From UBA7985 sp965661545 (GTDB lineage: Bacteria > Pseudomonadota > Alphaproteobacteria > UBA7985): a stretch of DNA of 64,000 nucleotides. The notes beneath the pieces were generated by a model. The model searched no databases. It was not told the DNA's origin and was given only the letters and a program-made list of their open reading frames with translations. Below are positions 24,419 through 33,280 of this stretch, piece after piece. The translations under genes and the position numbers were made by a program. Each line of letters starts with the position of its first letter. Positions within the stretch are counted from its first letter, which is position 1. Where the stretch lies: assembly GCA_965661545.1 (NCBI GenBank), contig CBFIEF010000007.1:48494-112493 (forward strand). The letters are read 5' to 3'.

Positions 24419-26096
24419 CAGTGCCACCGATCCGCTGGCGGGTTTCCCATTCTGGGTCAAACCACGCCGGCGCATTGCTTGGCGGCAGCAAATCCTTGCC
24501 CGCAATGATGTCCGCAGCACGCTCGCCGACCACCATCGATGGGGCGTTGAGATTGCCGTTGGTGATAACCGGGAAGATCGAGCTGTCCGCCACCCGCAGG
24601 TTCTCAACACCTCGCACCCGACATTCACGGTCAAGCACGGCCATGGGGTCGTCGTCTCGGCCAATTTTACAGGTGCAAGACGGGTGATAAGCACTCTCGA
24701 CATTCTCACGCACCCACTGGTCGATGGTCTCGTCGCTGTCGATGTGGAAACCGGGCTGGATCTCCTCGCCACGGAATTCAGCGAGCGCGTCTTGCTGCAG
24801 GATCTCGCGGGTTAGGCGAATGGCCTTGCGCCAGTCCTGCACGTCGCGCTCATCGCTGAGATAGTTGAACAGGATGCTTGGCGCGTCTTCTGCAACCGGC
24901 GATTTGATCGCCACGCGGCCTCGGCTGTGGGGCTTGTTGGGGCCAACGTGGACTTGGAAGCCATGGCCGTCAAAGGCCGCGCGTCCGTCGTACCGCATCG
25001 CCGCAGGCAGGAAGTGGTACTGAATATCCGGCCACTGCACGCCTTTGTCAGAGCGGATAAAGGCACAAGATTCGAAGTGGTTGGTTGCACCCAAACCCGT
25101 TTTGGTCAGCATCCAACGCGCGCCAATCCAAGCCTTACTGATGGGGTTCAAGCGACCGTTCAGCGTAATGGGCTTGGTGCAGCGATATTGGAAATAAACC
25201 TCCAGGTGATCTTGCAGGTTGGCGCCCACGCCAGGCAAATCGACGACCGGCATGACACCTGCGTCTTTGAGCACCTGTGCCGGACCAATGCCAGAGCGCT
25301 GGAGCAGCGTGGGAGAGCCGATGGAGCCGGCGGAAAGGATGACTTCGCGGGACGCCATGACATGCGCGGATTTGCCGTTCTTTGTAATTTCAACGCCCGT
25401 CGCCTTGGTCCCGTCAAGGATCACACGCTGCGCCATGACGCCGGTGATGATGGTCAGGTTCGATCGCTTCCGCGCCGGGGCAAGATAGGCGTTTGCCGTG
25501 GACTGCCGGACGCCGCCTGCAACGTTCATCTGCATGGGCGAAAAGCCCTCTTGCTGATGGCCGTTATAGTCTTCTGTAACCGGATAACCCGCTTGCTCAC
25601 CGGCTTGGATAAAGGCGTCGTAGAGGGGGTTCATCTGACGGTCGTTGCCGTTACCAACACCAACCGCGCCCTCGCGCCCGCGATAGGCATCATCGCCCCA
25701 CGCCGTTGTCTCCATCCGGCGATAGTACGGGAGTAGGCTGGCATAATTCCACCCCTCTGCCCCGGCTTCTTCCCACTGGTTCAGGTCGCCCGCACAGCCG
25801 CGAACAAAGGCCATACCGTTGATCGACGATGATCCACCCAGCACCTTGCCGCGAGGACAATCCATCGTGCGCCCATCAAGGCCGGGTTCGGGATCCGACC
25901 AGTAGCCCCAGTTGAATTGGTCTTTGGTCATCGGGATCGAAAGTGCTGTCGGCATTTGTACAAAGATCGACCGATCCGAACCACCAAACTCCAACAGCGC
26001 CACGCGGACCGAAGGATCCTCACTCAACCGCGATGCCATAATGGACCCGGCAGATCCACTGCCCACGATGACAAAATCAAACTCAGAAACGGTCAC
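24411..26096 (-). CDS. BetA-like choline/alcohol dehydrogenase (GMC family)
   Basis: This 561-residue FAD enzyme is close in length and motifs to choline dehydrogenase BetA. The FAD site GSGSAG is at residues 12-17, the signature GKVLGGSSSINGM near 80, and the catalytic residues H471 (AYHPSCTC) and N515 (GNLNAPS). It would oxidise choline or another alcohol and pass electrons to the respiratory chain. It is the last gene of an operon with a potFGHI-like transporter (81-base gap), which suggests it oxidises the imported compound or a product. No betaine aldehyde dehydrogenase is next to it. Choline as substrate is plausible, not proven. Confidence 0.85.
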   Translation of the reverse strand: MTVSEFDFVIVGSGSAGSIMASRLSEDPSVRVALLEFGGSDRSIFVQMPTALSIPMTKDQFNWGYWSDPEPGLDGRTMDCPRGKVLGGSSSINGMAFVRGCAGDLNQWEEAGAEGWNYASLLPYYRRMETTAWGDDAYRGREGAVGVGNGNDRQMNPLYDAFIQAGEQAGYPVTEDYNGHQQEGFSPMQMNVAGGVRQSTANAYLAPARKRSNLTIITGVMAQRVILDGTKATGVEITKNGKSAHVMASREVILSAGSIGSPTLLQRSGIGPAQVLKDAGVMPVVDLPGVGANLQDHLEVYFQYRCTKPITLNGRLNPISKAWIGARWMLTKTGLGATNHFESCAFIRSDKGVQWPDIQYHFLPAAMRYDGRAAFDGHGFQVHVGPNKPHSRGRVAIKSPVAEDAPSILFNYLSDERDVQDWRKAIRLTREILQQDALAEFRGEEIQPGFHIDSDETIDQWVRENVESAYHPSCTCKIGRDDDPMAVLDRECRVRGVENLRVADSSIFPVITNGNLNAPSMVVGERAADIIAGKDLLPPSNAPAWFDPEWETRQRIGGTAA

Positions 26097-26177
26097 TGCA
26101 CTACCCTTAATAATTTGTCGTGTTTGCTCGCTAGACCCTTTCTAACATGGCCGCGCCACGAAGCCACAGGCGACGCT

Positions 26178-26966
26178 TTAGCTTTCCCGCACTGCGCGGG
26201 TCTTTTGTATGATGGTGGCGATGATGACGGCAGAGGTTACCATGCCGATTAATGTTGCGCTCAGGGCGTTAATCTCCGGCGAAACGCCCAAGCGGACTGA
26301 TGACAGCACCTTAATCGGCAAGGTTGTCGAGCCGGGGCCGTTGACAAACTGGCTCACCACCACGTCGTCCAACGACAACGCCAGCGACAGGAACCAAGCC
26401 GCCGCAACCGCTGGCGCGATGTTTGGCAAGGTTACCCGAACGAAGGCTTCAAACTGGCTACATCCCAAATCCCGAGCTGCTTCTTCGAGGCTCATATCAA
26501 AGTCGATCAACCGCGAAGAAATCACCACCGTTGCAAAGGCCATCGTGAAGGTGATGTGCGCGATGATCAGCGTCTCCATCCCTCGGGCGATATCGAAATT
26601 CACGAAGAACAGCAGCAGCGAGATGCCTGTGATCACCTCGGGCATCACCAGGGGGGTGTAGACCATGCCTGTGAACAGCGTACGCCCAAAGAACACCTTA
26701 GCCCGCACCAGCGTTACTGCTGCCATCATGCCCAGTACCGTTGCGACAGTCGAGCTGATCAGCGCCACGCGGATCGTCACCCACGCGGCATCCCGGAAGC
26801 CACGGTTGGCGAACATCTCGCCGTACCACTTGAAGGAAAAACCGGTCCAAACCGTCACCAGATCGTTCTCGTTGAACGAGTAGATCACCAGCAGCATGAT
26901 AGGCAGGTACAGGAACGCAAAACCGAAGGTCAGCGCCACAGCGTTGAAAGGGGAAAAGCGGGACAT
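26178..26966 (-). CDS. potI: Polyamine-type ABC transporter permease (PotI/PotC-like)
   Basis: This 262-residue inner-membrane protein has about six membrane helices and the EAA loop EEAARDLGCSQFEAFVRVTLP that docks on the ATPase. It forms the channel with the adjacent PotH-like permease. Start 26966 lies 2 bases after the potH stop; an ORF extending to 27056 overlaps potH and is not supported. The final gene of the transporter part of the operon. Confidence 0.88.
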   Translation of the reverse strand: MSRFSPFNAVALTFGFAFLYLPIMLLVIYSFNENDLVTVWTGFSFKWYGEMFANRGFRDAAWVTIRVALISSTVATVLGMMAAVTLVRAKVFFGRTLFTGMVYTPLVMPEVITGISLLLFFVNFDIARGMETLIIAHITFTMAFATVVISSRLIDFDMSLEEAARDLGCSQFEAFVRVTLPNIAPAVAAAWFLSLALSLDDVVVSQFVNGPGSTTLPIKVLSSVRLGVSPEINALSATLIGMVTSAVIIATIIQKTRAVRES

Positions 26967-26968
26967 GG

Positions 26969-27889
26969 TCAGCCCTCCTCCTGCCGGCGGCGTTGATCGC
27001 GTTCTTGCACGCGTTGGAAAATCACGATGGGTACGATCAGCACCAGGATCATACAAACTGCAACAGCCGCCGCGACTGGCCAGTCGTTGTTGTTGAACAG
27101 TTCTGTTGCGAGCTGTTTGCCGATCATCAGCGTACCGGATCCACCCAGTAAGTCAGGGATCACCCACTCGCCCATGGCCGGAATAAACACGAGGAAACAG
27201 CCCGCAATCACGCCGGGCAGCGACAGGGGCACGGTCACCCGCCAAAACGTGGTAAACCCACTCGCACCCAAATCCCGCGCCGCTTCGTTATAGCTTGGGT
27301 CGATCTTCTCAAGACTGGAATAAACCGGCAGGACCATGAACGGCAGATAGGTGTAGATGATGCCCAGATAGACGGCAAAAGGCGTGCTGAGTAGGGTCAG
27401 CGGCTCGGTAATCAGGCTCAATTCCATCAGCACGTTGTTGAGGAAGCCGTTCTTCTGCAGGATCGCTTTCCACGCGTAAATGCGGATCAGATAGGACGTC
27501 CAAAACGGCAGGATGACCGCCATTAGCAAGATCGGCTGCCAACTCCGAGGCGCGCGTGACATGGCATAGGCCAGCGGATAACCGATCACCAGCGCGAAGA
27601 AGGTCGCAACCGCTGCGATGCGCAGGGACGATATAAACGCCTTCCAATACAGATTATCGCTCAGCAGAATTTCGTAGCTGTAGAGCGTCATCATCTGCAG
27701 CTGCGCAAAGAAGTCCCCGACCCCTTCAACCTTACGAAAGTTCGGCACATAAGGCGGTTGCCCATACTGGAATTCCGCAAACGAAATCTGCAGCACGATA
27801 AAGAACGGCGTCAGGAAGAAAACCAGCAGCCAGAAAAATGGGATCAGAATGGGCAGACGACGGGTCAGGCCGCGAACCGTGTTGATCAT
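26969..27889 (-). CDS. potH: Polyamine-type ABC transporter permease (PotH/PotB-like)
   Basis: This 306-residue permease has an N-terminal helix (LPILIPFFWLLVFFLTPFF) and a long periplasmic loop before the five-helix transport core. The EAA motif NEAARDLGASGFTTFWRVTVP precedes the last helices. The start is at 27889, where ATG overlaps the ATPase stop (ATGA), so translation is coupled. It pairs with the next permease to carry a polyamine-like substrate into the cytoplasm. Confidence 0.9.
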   Translation of the reverse strand: MINTVRGLTRRLPILIPFFWLLVFFLTPFFIVLQISFAEFQYGQPPYVPNFRKVEGVGDFFAQLQMMTLYSYEILLSDNLYWKAFISSLRIAAVATFFALVIGYPLAYAMSRAPRSWQPILLMAVILPFWTSYLIRIYAWKAILQKNGFLNNVLMELSLITEPLTLLSTPFAVYLGIIYTYLPFMVLPVYSSLEKIDPSYNEAARDLGASGFTTFWRVTVPLSLPGVIAGCFLVFIPAMGEWVIPDLLGGSGTLMIGKQLATELFNNNDWPVAAAVAVCMILVLIVPIVIFQRVQERDQRRRQEEG

Positions 27890-29049
27890 GAGCCGAGCAC
27901 CACACCAGACCGCGCGCGCCAACTGACCCACACCTCATCATCCCACGTGATCGTGGATGAAACCAAGCGCAGGCGGTTGGTGTCCAAGGCCTTGATCACC
28001 ACACCGGGCGCAAGCTCGACGTGGTAGACCGACTGGCTGCCTGAGTACGCGATATCCACCACTTTCCCCGCAAAGACATTCGGCTCGCCGGTTGGCTTCT
28101 CCCGGCTGACCGTGACTTTTTCGGGACGAACGGAGAAGACCTTGGCCGCTTCGTTGATCGGGCTATCGTCCACCGAGCGCAAGTAGACCGGGCCCTCAGA
28201 GCCCTTCCATTTGGCCAGCGTGTAGTCCCCTTCTCGGCCCTGCACTTCGATATCAAACAGCGACGTGTCGCCGATGAAGTCCGCGACAAAGCCGGTGTGG
28301 GGGTATTCGTAAACTTCGCCGGGTGTGCCGATCTGCTGGAGCTGCCCAGCGCGCATGACGCCGATCCGGCTGGAAACCGTCATGGCTTCCTGTTGGTCAT
28401 GGGTCACGATCAAGAAGGTCAGGCCGAGCTCCTCTTGGATGTTCATGAGCTCGAATTGCGTCTGCTCCCGCAGCTTTTTATCCAGCGCAGCGAGAGGTTC
28501 ATCGAGCAGCAGGATTTTTGGCGACCGCGCCAGCGCACGCGCCAGTGCCACGCGCTGCTTCTGACCGCCAGAAAGCTGACTGGGCTTGCGCTTGGCAAAG
28601 GGCTCAAGCTGGACAAGCTTGAGCATTCGGTGGGTCCGGTCCTCAATCTCAGACTTCGCGGCGCCGCCTGCGCGATGCAGGCCAAAGGCGACGTTTTGCT
28701 CGACCGACATGTGCGGGAACAACGCGTAAGACTGGAACATCATGTTAATGGGGCGCTTGTCGGGGGCAACATCCACGATGTTTTTGCCATCCACAATGAT
28801 TTCGCCGCTGGTGGGTGTTTCGAACCCAGCGAGCATGCGCATCAGCGTGGTCTTACCGCACCCGCTTGGGCCGAGGAGCGCAAAGAACTCGCGCTGATAG
28901 ATATTGAGGCTGACGTTATCGACCGCGACAAAGGAACCAAAGCGCTTGGTGACATTACGAAATTGCACCAGCGGTTCTTTGTCCTGCTCAGCCCAGGGGG
29001 AAAAACCGGTGGTCGGCGCAGGGGATATCAATTTGTCTTCTTGGGTCAC
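27886..29049 (-). CDS. potG: Polyamine-type ABC transporter ATP-binding protein (PotG/PotA-like)
   Basis: This 387-residue ATPase has Walker A GPSGCGKTTLM, signature LSGGQKQRVALARAL, Walker B ILLLDEPLAALD and a C-terminal TOBE-like regulatory domain (from about residue 290). It drives import through the two permeases encoded next. Its coding region overlaps potH by 4 bases. An 86-base gap holding a terminator-like hairpin separates it from the binding protein gene upstream, which should raise binding protein levels over transporter. Confidence 0.92.
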   Translation of the reverse strand: MTQEDKLISPAPTTGFSPWAEQDKEPLVQFRNVTKRFGSFVAVDNVSLNIYQREFFALLGPSGCGKTTLMRMLAGFETPTSGEIIVDGKNIVDVAPDKRPINMMFQSYALFPHMSVEQNVAFGLHRAGGAAKSEIEDRTHRMLKLVQLEPFAKRKPSQLSGGQKQRVALARALARSPKILLLDEPLAALDKKLREQTQFELMNIQEELGLTFLIVTHDQQEAMTVSSRIGVMRAGQLQQIGTPGEVYEYPHTGFVADFIGDTSLFDIEVQGREGDYTLAKWKGSEGPVYLRSVDDSPINEAAKVFSVRPEKVTVSREKPTGEPNVFAGKVVDIAYSGSQSVYHVELAPGVVIKALDTNRLRLVSSTITWDDEVWVSWRARSGVVLGS

Positions 29050-29064
29050 GGCACCCTCTCCGTC

Positions 29065-29109
29065 AAAAAAGAAACCCCTTCCCCGCGACCATCGCGGCGA
29101 AAGGGTTTC
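29065..29109 (-). terminator. Intra-operon terminator/attenuator after the binding protein gene
   Basis: On the minus strand GAAACCC (29109-29103) pairs with GGGTTTC (29077-29071), with further G-C pairs inside, and is followed by a run of six T (29070-29065). It sits between potF and potG and probably causes partial termination. Confidence 0.75.
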
Positions 29110-29135
29110 ATAGCAGGTTTAGGCGTCAGACGGTT

Positions 29136-30221
29136 CTAGGAACCGGTAACAACGCGCGTCCAAGTGCGGGTCACAACACGTTGGATCCGTGGTGGGTACG
29201 GCGCGAGAACGTAGAGGGACTCTTGAGTCTCTTCTGGCGGGTAAATCGCCGGATCACCGATCACGTCTTCTTCCAGCAACGGCTGAGAGGTTAAGTTACC
29301 GTTGGCGTAGTAGACGTAGTTGGTTGCGTCCGCGATGTTCTGCGGGTCCATCATGAAGTTGATGAACGTGTGCGCTTCAGCAACGTTTTTCGCATCCGAT
29401 GGAATGGCCATCTGGTCAAACCACATCAGCGCGCCTTCGTCTGGCACGATGTATTCGATGGTTACGCCGTTGTCGGCATCATCAGCTTCGTAAAGCGCGA
29501 TGAAGACGTCACCGGACCAACCCAGCGCCAAGCAGATTTCACCGTTCGCCAGAGCGTCGATGTATTCGGAGCTATGGAACTTCGTCACGTGTGGACGGAT
29601 GGATTCCAACAGCTCACCGCCTGCTGCGATGTCGTCAGGGTCTTGACTGGTTGGGTCCAGGCCGAGGTAGTTCATCGCCGCTGGAATAACTTCCGTTGGT
29701 GCGTCGAGAATGTGAACACCACAATCGGCGAGCTTGGAGATCTTATCGACGTCGAAAACCAAATCCCATGAGGAACCGTAGTCGTCGCCCAGACGCTCAG
29801 CGACCATATCAACGTTCACGCCAATACCCGTGGTGCCCCACATATAGTTGACGGAGAAGGCGTTACCCGGATCCGAAGAAGCCGTAGCTTTCTTGATGGT
29901 GTTCCAAAGGTGGACGTTGTTTGGCAGCTGGCTCTGATCGAGCTGCTGGAACACGCCTGCTTGGATCTGGCGCGCAAGGAAGGACGCGGAAGGCACCACA
30001 ACATCGTAACCGGAGCCGCCGGCCAACAACTTCGCTTCCAAAACTTCGTTGGAATCAAAGAGGTCATAGGTGATCTTGATACCCGTCTCTTCGGTGAACT
30101 TTTCTAGCAAGCTCTCATCGATGTAGTCGGACCAGTTGTAAACGCGGACTTCCTGAGCGTGCGCGGTGCTTACAGCAACGGTCGCAAGCGCGGAAACCGC
30201 GACGAGTGCAAACTTTTTCAT
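29136..30221 (-). CDS. potF: Periplasmic polyamine-binding protein (PotF/PotD-like)
   Basis: This 361-residue protein has a signal peptide (residues 1-22, ending THAQ) and the polyamine-binder N-terminus VRVYNWSDYID. The C-terminal RVVTRTWTRVVTG is typical of the PotF (putrescine) branch. Strand residues W and D in conserved positions fit diamine binding, but ligand specificity is not proven. It is the first gene of a five-gene operon with ATPase, two permeases and a BetA-like dehydrogenase. A strong ribosome binding site (GGGAGGAA) precedes the ATG. Confidence 0.9.
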   Translation of the reverse strand: MKKFALVAVSALATVAVSTAHAQEVRVYNWSDYIDESLLEKFTEETGIKITYDLFDSNEVLEAKLLAGGSGYDVVVPSASFLARQIQAGVFQQLDQSQLPNNVHLWNTIKKATASSDPGNAFSVNYMWGTTGIGVNVDMVAERLGDDYGSSWDLVFDVDKISKLADCGVHILDAPTEVIPAAMNYLGLDPTSQDPDDIAAGGELLESIRPHVTKFHSSEYIDALANGEICLALGWSGDVFIALYEADDADNGVTIEYIVPDEGALMWFDQMAIPSDAKNVAEAHTFINFMMDPQNIADATNYVYYANGNLTSQPLLEEDVIGDPAIYPPEETQESLYVLAPYPPRIQRVVTRTWTRVVTGS

Positions 30222-30743
30222 GAGGCATTCCTCCCGGATGTTTATCAGGCGGGTCCATGCAGACGCAGGGCACCGGCTCTATTTATTAAAGGATTACGCT
30301 GCCACGCGGATAGCCAATAAACAACTCAAACACGCGTCATCGCTCCAAAAATAGCCATAGAACGGGATGTTTGCCTGCAAAAACATCCTCGAACGACATA
30401 TGTTATGAGCCTCATGATTTGCCCCAGGGATGGACTGCGCTGTCACTGCGCCATTCACTGCCAACCGGCCCCCGCCAATTTCCCGGCACGGGCGCGGCTC
30501 GAATTGCAAGGCCCTGACAGCCTCCAAAGTCGCAAACAAGGTCCGCTAACCAACTTCCCAACCCCCACACACAGGCGACTCAACCAGAATACTGTCCGCA
30601 GGATTCCGGAAAAAACTCTCGGCCTCTCCGCTGGACTCTAAGGGGCAATCATGTAGTTGTAGCCGCGAGTACGGCCTACTAGGCCCTTGGCGACTGCCGT
30701 TCACTGCTCTTTGTAGCTGAAACTAATTGAGAGAAGCCTCGCG
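30222..30743. other. 522-base divergent intergenic region
   Basis: This separates potF (minus) from the sugar permease operon (plus) and should hold both promoters. Small open frames here lack ribosome sites or family resemblance and I do not call them. A CCGG-A6-CT motif at 30606-30617 recurs before the sugar-binding protein gene (34696-34708). No RNA gene was recognised. Confidence 0.5.
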
Positions 30744-31847
30744 ATGTTTTTGGGCATGAGTCCTGTTGTTTGGTTGTTGCTTGGGATCGTTGCCCTGATT
30801 GTTGTGGCTGTATTAATCGCGCAGCGCGTGAGCCAATACGGCGGTGCGCGGATCTTGTTTCTCGCCCCAGCAGCCTTTGTTTTCTCGATCTTTGTTGTTT
30901 ACCCAATTGTCGGATCGATCTGGCTGAGCTTACATGACGTCCAAGCGGACCGTTTGATTTGTTCTGACGGTCGCTCCATCAAAGAAGCGCAGGGCGACTC
31001 AACCTGTCGGCGCGTTCCAAAGATGGAATTTATCGGCCTCGATAATTACGAAAAATTCTTCGACAAGTTCCCACGTGATTGGCGACGGACGACCAAAGAA
31101 GTCCGCGAGCTGTTTGACGGCGACCCTGACACCAAGGCCAAAATGCCCCGGGCGAGTAACGAGTTCAAAGCCCTTGTGAACAACGTGATTTGGCTTGTGT
31201 TGTTTCAGGTTGCGATCCCGATCGGCCTCGCACTGGCGGTCTTGCTAAACCAAAGCGCCTTGTTCGCTCGAATACTGAAACCGATGTACTTCTTCCCGTT
31301 CGTGATATCGCCAGCGGTAATCGCGTTCCTGTTCCAGTTTGTCTACAACCCCTTCGAAGGCGGTCCGCTCGTTGGCCTCTACAGCCTGATGGGATTAAAG
31401 GACAAATACGGGATCCTTGGGACGGACGGCATCTCGACCTTTGGCGTGATCTTCGCTGCTTGGTATCCACAGATTGCCTACTGCATCATCATCTACTTGG
31501 CGGGCCTGACAGCGATTAACTCCGAGCTGATCGAAGCGGGGAAACTGGACGGCGCCACGGGCTTTAGCCTGTTCCGCAAGATCATTATGCCCCAGCTTTG
31601 GCCCGCCACATTCATCTGTGTGGTGGTTACGACTATCGGGGCCCTGCGCAGCTTCGACCTCGTACAGGTCATGACCGGCGGACAAAGATGGTCTGAAGTT
31701 CTGGCCCGCTACATGTACGAAAAAGGCTTTGGAGAGAGCGGCGGCGACTACGGATTTGGCGCAACCGTGAGCGTTATTCTATTCGCCATCATGCTCGTGT
31801 TCATCGTGTTCTTTGTGTCGAACATGGTTCGGCAGAACGAAGATTAA
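30744..31847 (+). CDS. Sugar ABC transporter permease (MalF/AglF-like)
   Basis: This 367-residue inner-membrane protein has an extra N-terminal helix pair (MSPVVWLLLGIVALIVVAVL first), a polar insert of about 110 residues after the second helix, and the MalF-type EAA loop EAGKLDGATGFSLFRKIIMPQL. The long insert is typical of alpha-glucoside permeases (AglF). It forms a heterodimer with the next gene product for uptake of an oligosaccharide. Spacing to the partner gene is 15 bases. No ATPase gene is nearby. Confidence 0.86.
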   Translation: MFLGMSPVVWLLLGIVALIVVAVLIAQRVSQYGGARILFLAPAAFVFSIFVVYPIVGSIWLSLHDVQADRLICSDGRSIKEAQGDSTCRRVPKMEFIGLDNYEKFFDKFPRDWRRTTKEVRELFDGDPDTKAKMPRASNEFKALVNNVIWLVLFQVAIPIGLALAVLLNQSALFARILKPMYFFPFVISPAVIAFLFQFVYNPFEGGPLVGLYSLMGLKDKYGILGTDGISTFGVIFAAWYPQIAYCIIIYLAGLTAINSELIEAGKLDGATGFSLFRKIIMPQLWPATFICVVVTTIGALRSFDLVQVMTGGQRWSEVLARYMYEKGFGESGGDYGFGATVSVILFAIMLVFIVFFVSNMVRQNED

Positions 31848-31862
31848 AGGGATTTAAGCGCC

Positions 31863-32837
31863 ATGTATCCGTCCCCGATAAACACCTGGAAACCGCTCAA
31901 CCGCGCCTTCTATTGGAGCGTACTGATCGCCTTTACCATGGTCTGGCTTCTGCCCATTGCCCTGCTGCTGAATACAGCGCTGAAGAGCAATGATCAGATC
32001 AACACCGAAGCCGGCGCACGCTTTACCATGCCAGCGCCACTCTCAATCGAGGGCTTTTGGACCCTGATTGCCAGTTCTGCCTTTTGGCAATCGATTGCGC
32101 TGAGTTTCATGATCGTTATTCCGGTTGTGATCATCTCAATCTCGCTGGCGTCACTGGCCGGTTACGCCTTAGCCAAGCACAAATTCCTGGGCCGAACATG
32201 GATCTTTGCGATCTTTGTGGCCGGCAACTTCGTACCATTTCAGGTTCTGACCCTGCCCGTGATGCGTCTGCTGCAAGACATCGTTATTCCCATGCCTGTT
32301 TTCGACTTCACATGGCTGAGCGATTCCGCACGGTTCATCATCGGAGACTTCGCAACCACCTACCTTTCCAACCTGTTTGGTGCGTTCGAGTTAAAGGGCG
32401 GATCGCCCTACAACACGGCGTGGGGGCTTGTGCTGTTTCACGGGGCGTTTCAGACCGGTTTCTGCGTCTTCTTCATGCGGAACTTTATCGCGGCGCTCCC
32501 GAATGAGCTGATTGAAGCCGCGCGCATCGAAGGCGCCAATGAGTTCCAGATTTTCCGGAAAATCATCGTTCCGCTCATTAAGCCCGCATTGGCTGCGCTT
32601 GGTTTGCTGATTTTCACCTTCGTCTGGAACGACTTCTATTGGTCCTTGGTCCTGACCCAAGGCGAGTTCAAGCTGGCACCAACCACGCTGGTGAACCTCG
32701 CACGGGGTGAGTGGCTGAACCGTTGGAACGTGATGGCCGGGGGGTCTATCATCGTTGCCCTGCCGCCGCTGGTTTTCTTCTTCTTCCTGCAACGCCAATT
32801 TGTTGCTGGCCTAACGCTTGGCGCGAACAAGGGCTAA
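31863..32837 (+). CDS. Sugar ABC transporter permease (MalG/AglG-like)
   Basis: This 324-residue permease has six membrane helices and the EAA loop EAARIEGANEFQIFRKIIVP. It carries an insert of about 40 residues in the middle periplasmic loop compared with MalG, as AglG-type permeases do. AAGGGA before the ATG (31863) supports the start. It is the second and last gene of a two-permease operon. The stop codon lies inside a terminator hairpin. Confidence 0.88.
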   Translation: MYPSPINTWKPLNRAFYWSVLIAFTMVWLLPIALLLNTALKSNDQINTEAGARFTMPAPLSIEGFWTLIASSAFWQSIALSFMIVIPVVIISISLASLAGYALAKHKFLGRTWIFAIFVAGNFVPFQVLTLPVMRLLQDIVIPMPVFDFTWLSDSARFIIGDFATTYLSNLFGAFELKGGSPYNTAWGLVLFHGAFQTGFCVFFMRNFIAALPNELIEAARIEGANEFQIFRKIIVPLIKPALAALGLLIFTFVWNDFYWSLVLTQGEFKLAPTTLVNLARGEWLNRWNVMAGGSIIVALPPLVFFFFLQRQFVAGLTLGANKG

Positions 32838-32849
32838 TTCGCCCTTTTT
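32829..32849 (+). terminator. Terminator of the sugar permease operon
   Basis: AAGGGC (32829-32834) pairs with GCCCTT (32841-32846) and a T-run follows (32845-32849). The TAA stop of the second permease gene lies in the loop. Confidence 0.75.
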
Positions 32850-33201
32850 CAGCCAACAGCAAACCGCTAGGCTGCTCACCACGGCGCATGCAAGCCCATG
32901 CCCGTGAGTGCGCTGCGCCAGCGCCCCCTTTTACCGCCCTCTGAGCTCCCCTTTATGCCGGCGCATCGTACCGATGTCGCCTGCCCGCCCGTGTCCTCAC
33001 AGGTTTGCGGCTCCTCTATCCTCTCTTGCTAGCACAGCGGTCCAAGGCAGGTTGAGTAGCGCCTCAAAGGGGTGAGGAAGAGAACGCGGCTGGGGTGGCT
33101 GCACCCTACAAAGTCCTCCCCCCTCATAGACTTGGAGGGGCAGATCGTCAGAGGTGCCAGAGTGGCATTTCAATCGGCTCTGGCACGGTATGATCGGCCA
33201 T
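32850..33201. other. Intergenic stretch between convergent transporter genes
   Basis: No gene is supported in this stretch. It holds one perfect 9-base inverted repeat, GTGCCAGAG/CTCTGGCAC (33154-33162 with 33178-33186), with a 15-base loop, and several GC-rich patches. I could not match it to a known RNA family by eye. Confidence 0.45.
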
Positions 33202-33238
33202 AAAAAAAGCCCTGACACCTTGCGGCATCAGGGCTCTT
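33202..33238 (-). terminator. Terminator of the sugar-binding protein gene
   Basis: On the minus strand AGCCCTGA (33235-33228) pairs with TCAGGGCT (33215-33208) and a run of seven T follows (33208-33202). It is a clear rho-independent terminator 45 bases past the binding protein stop. Confidence 0.9.
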
Positions 33239-33280
33239 CATCAGCACCAGTAAAGGCGCTGAGACTTAACCTTCAGGGGC

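Noticed and set aside
30405..30641. A 78-codon open frame in the potF/sugar permease gap
   Set aside because: No ribosome site, no similarity, and it occupies the expected promoter region.
32850..33201. tRNA, SRP RNA or other housekeeping RNA gene
   Set aside because: No cloverleaf or conserved RNA core could be recognised by eye.
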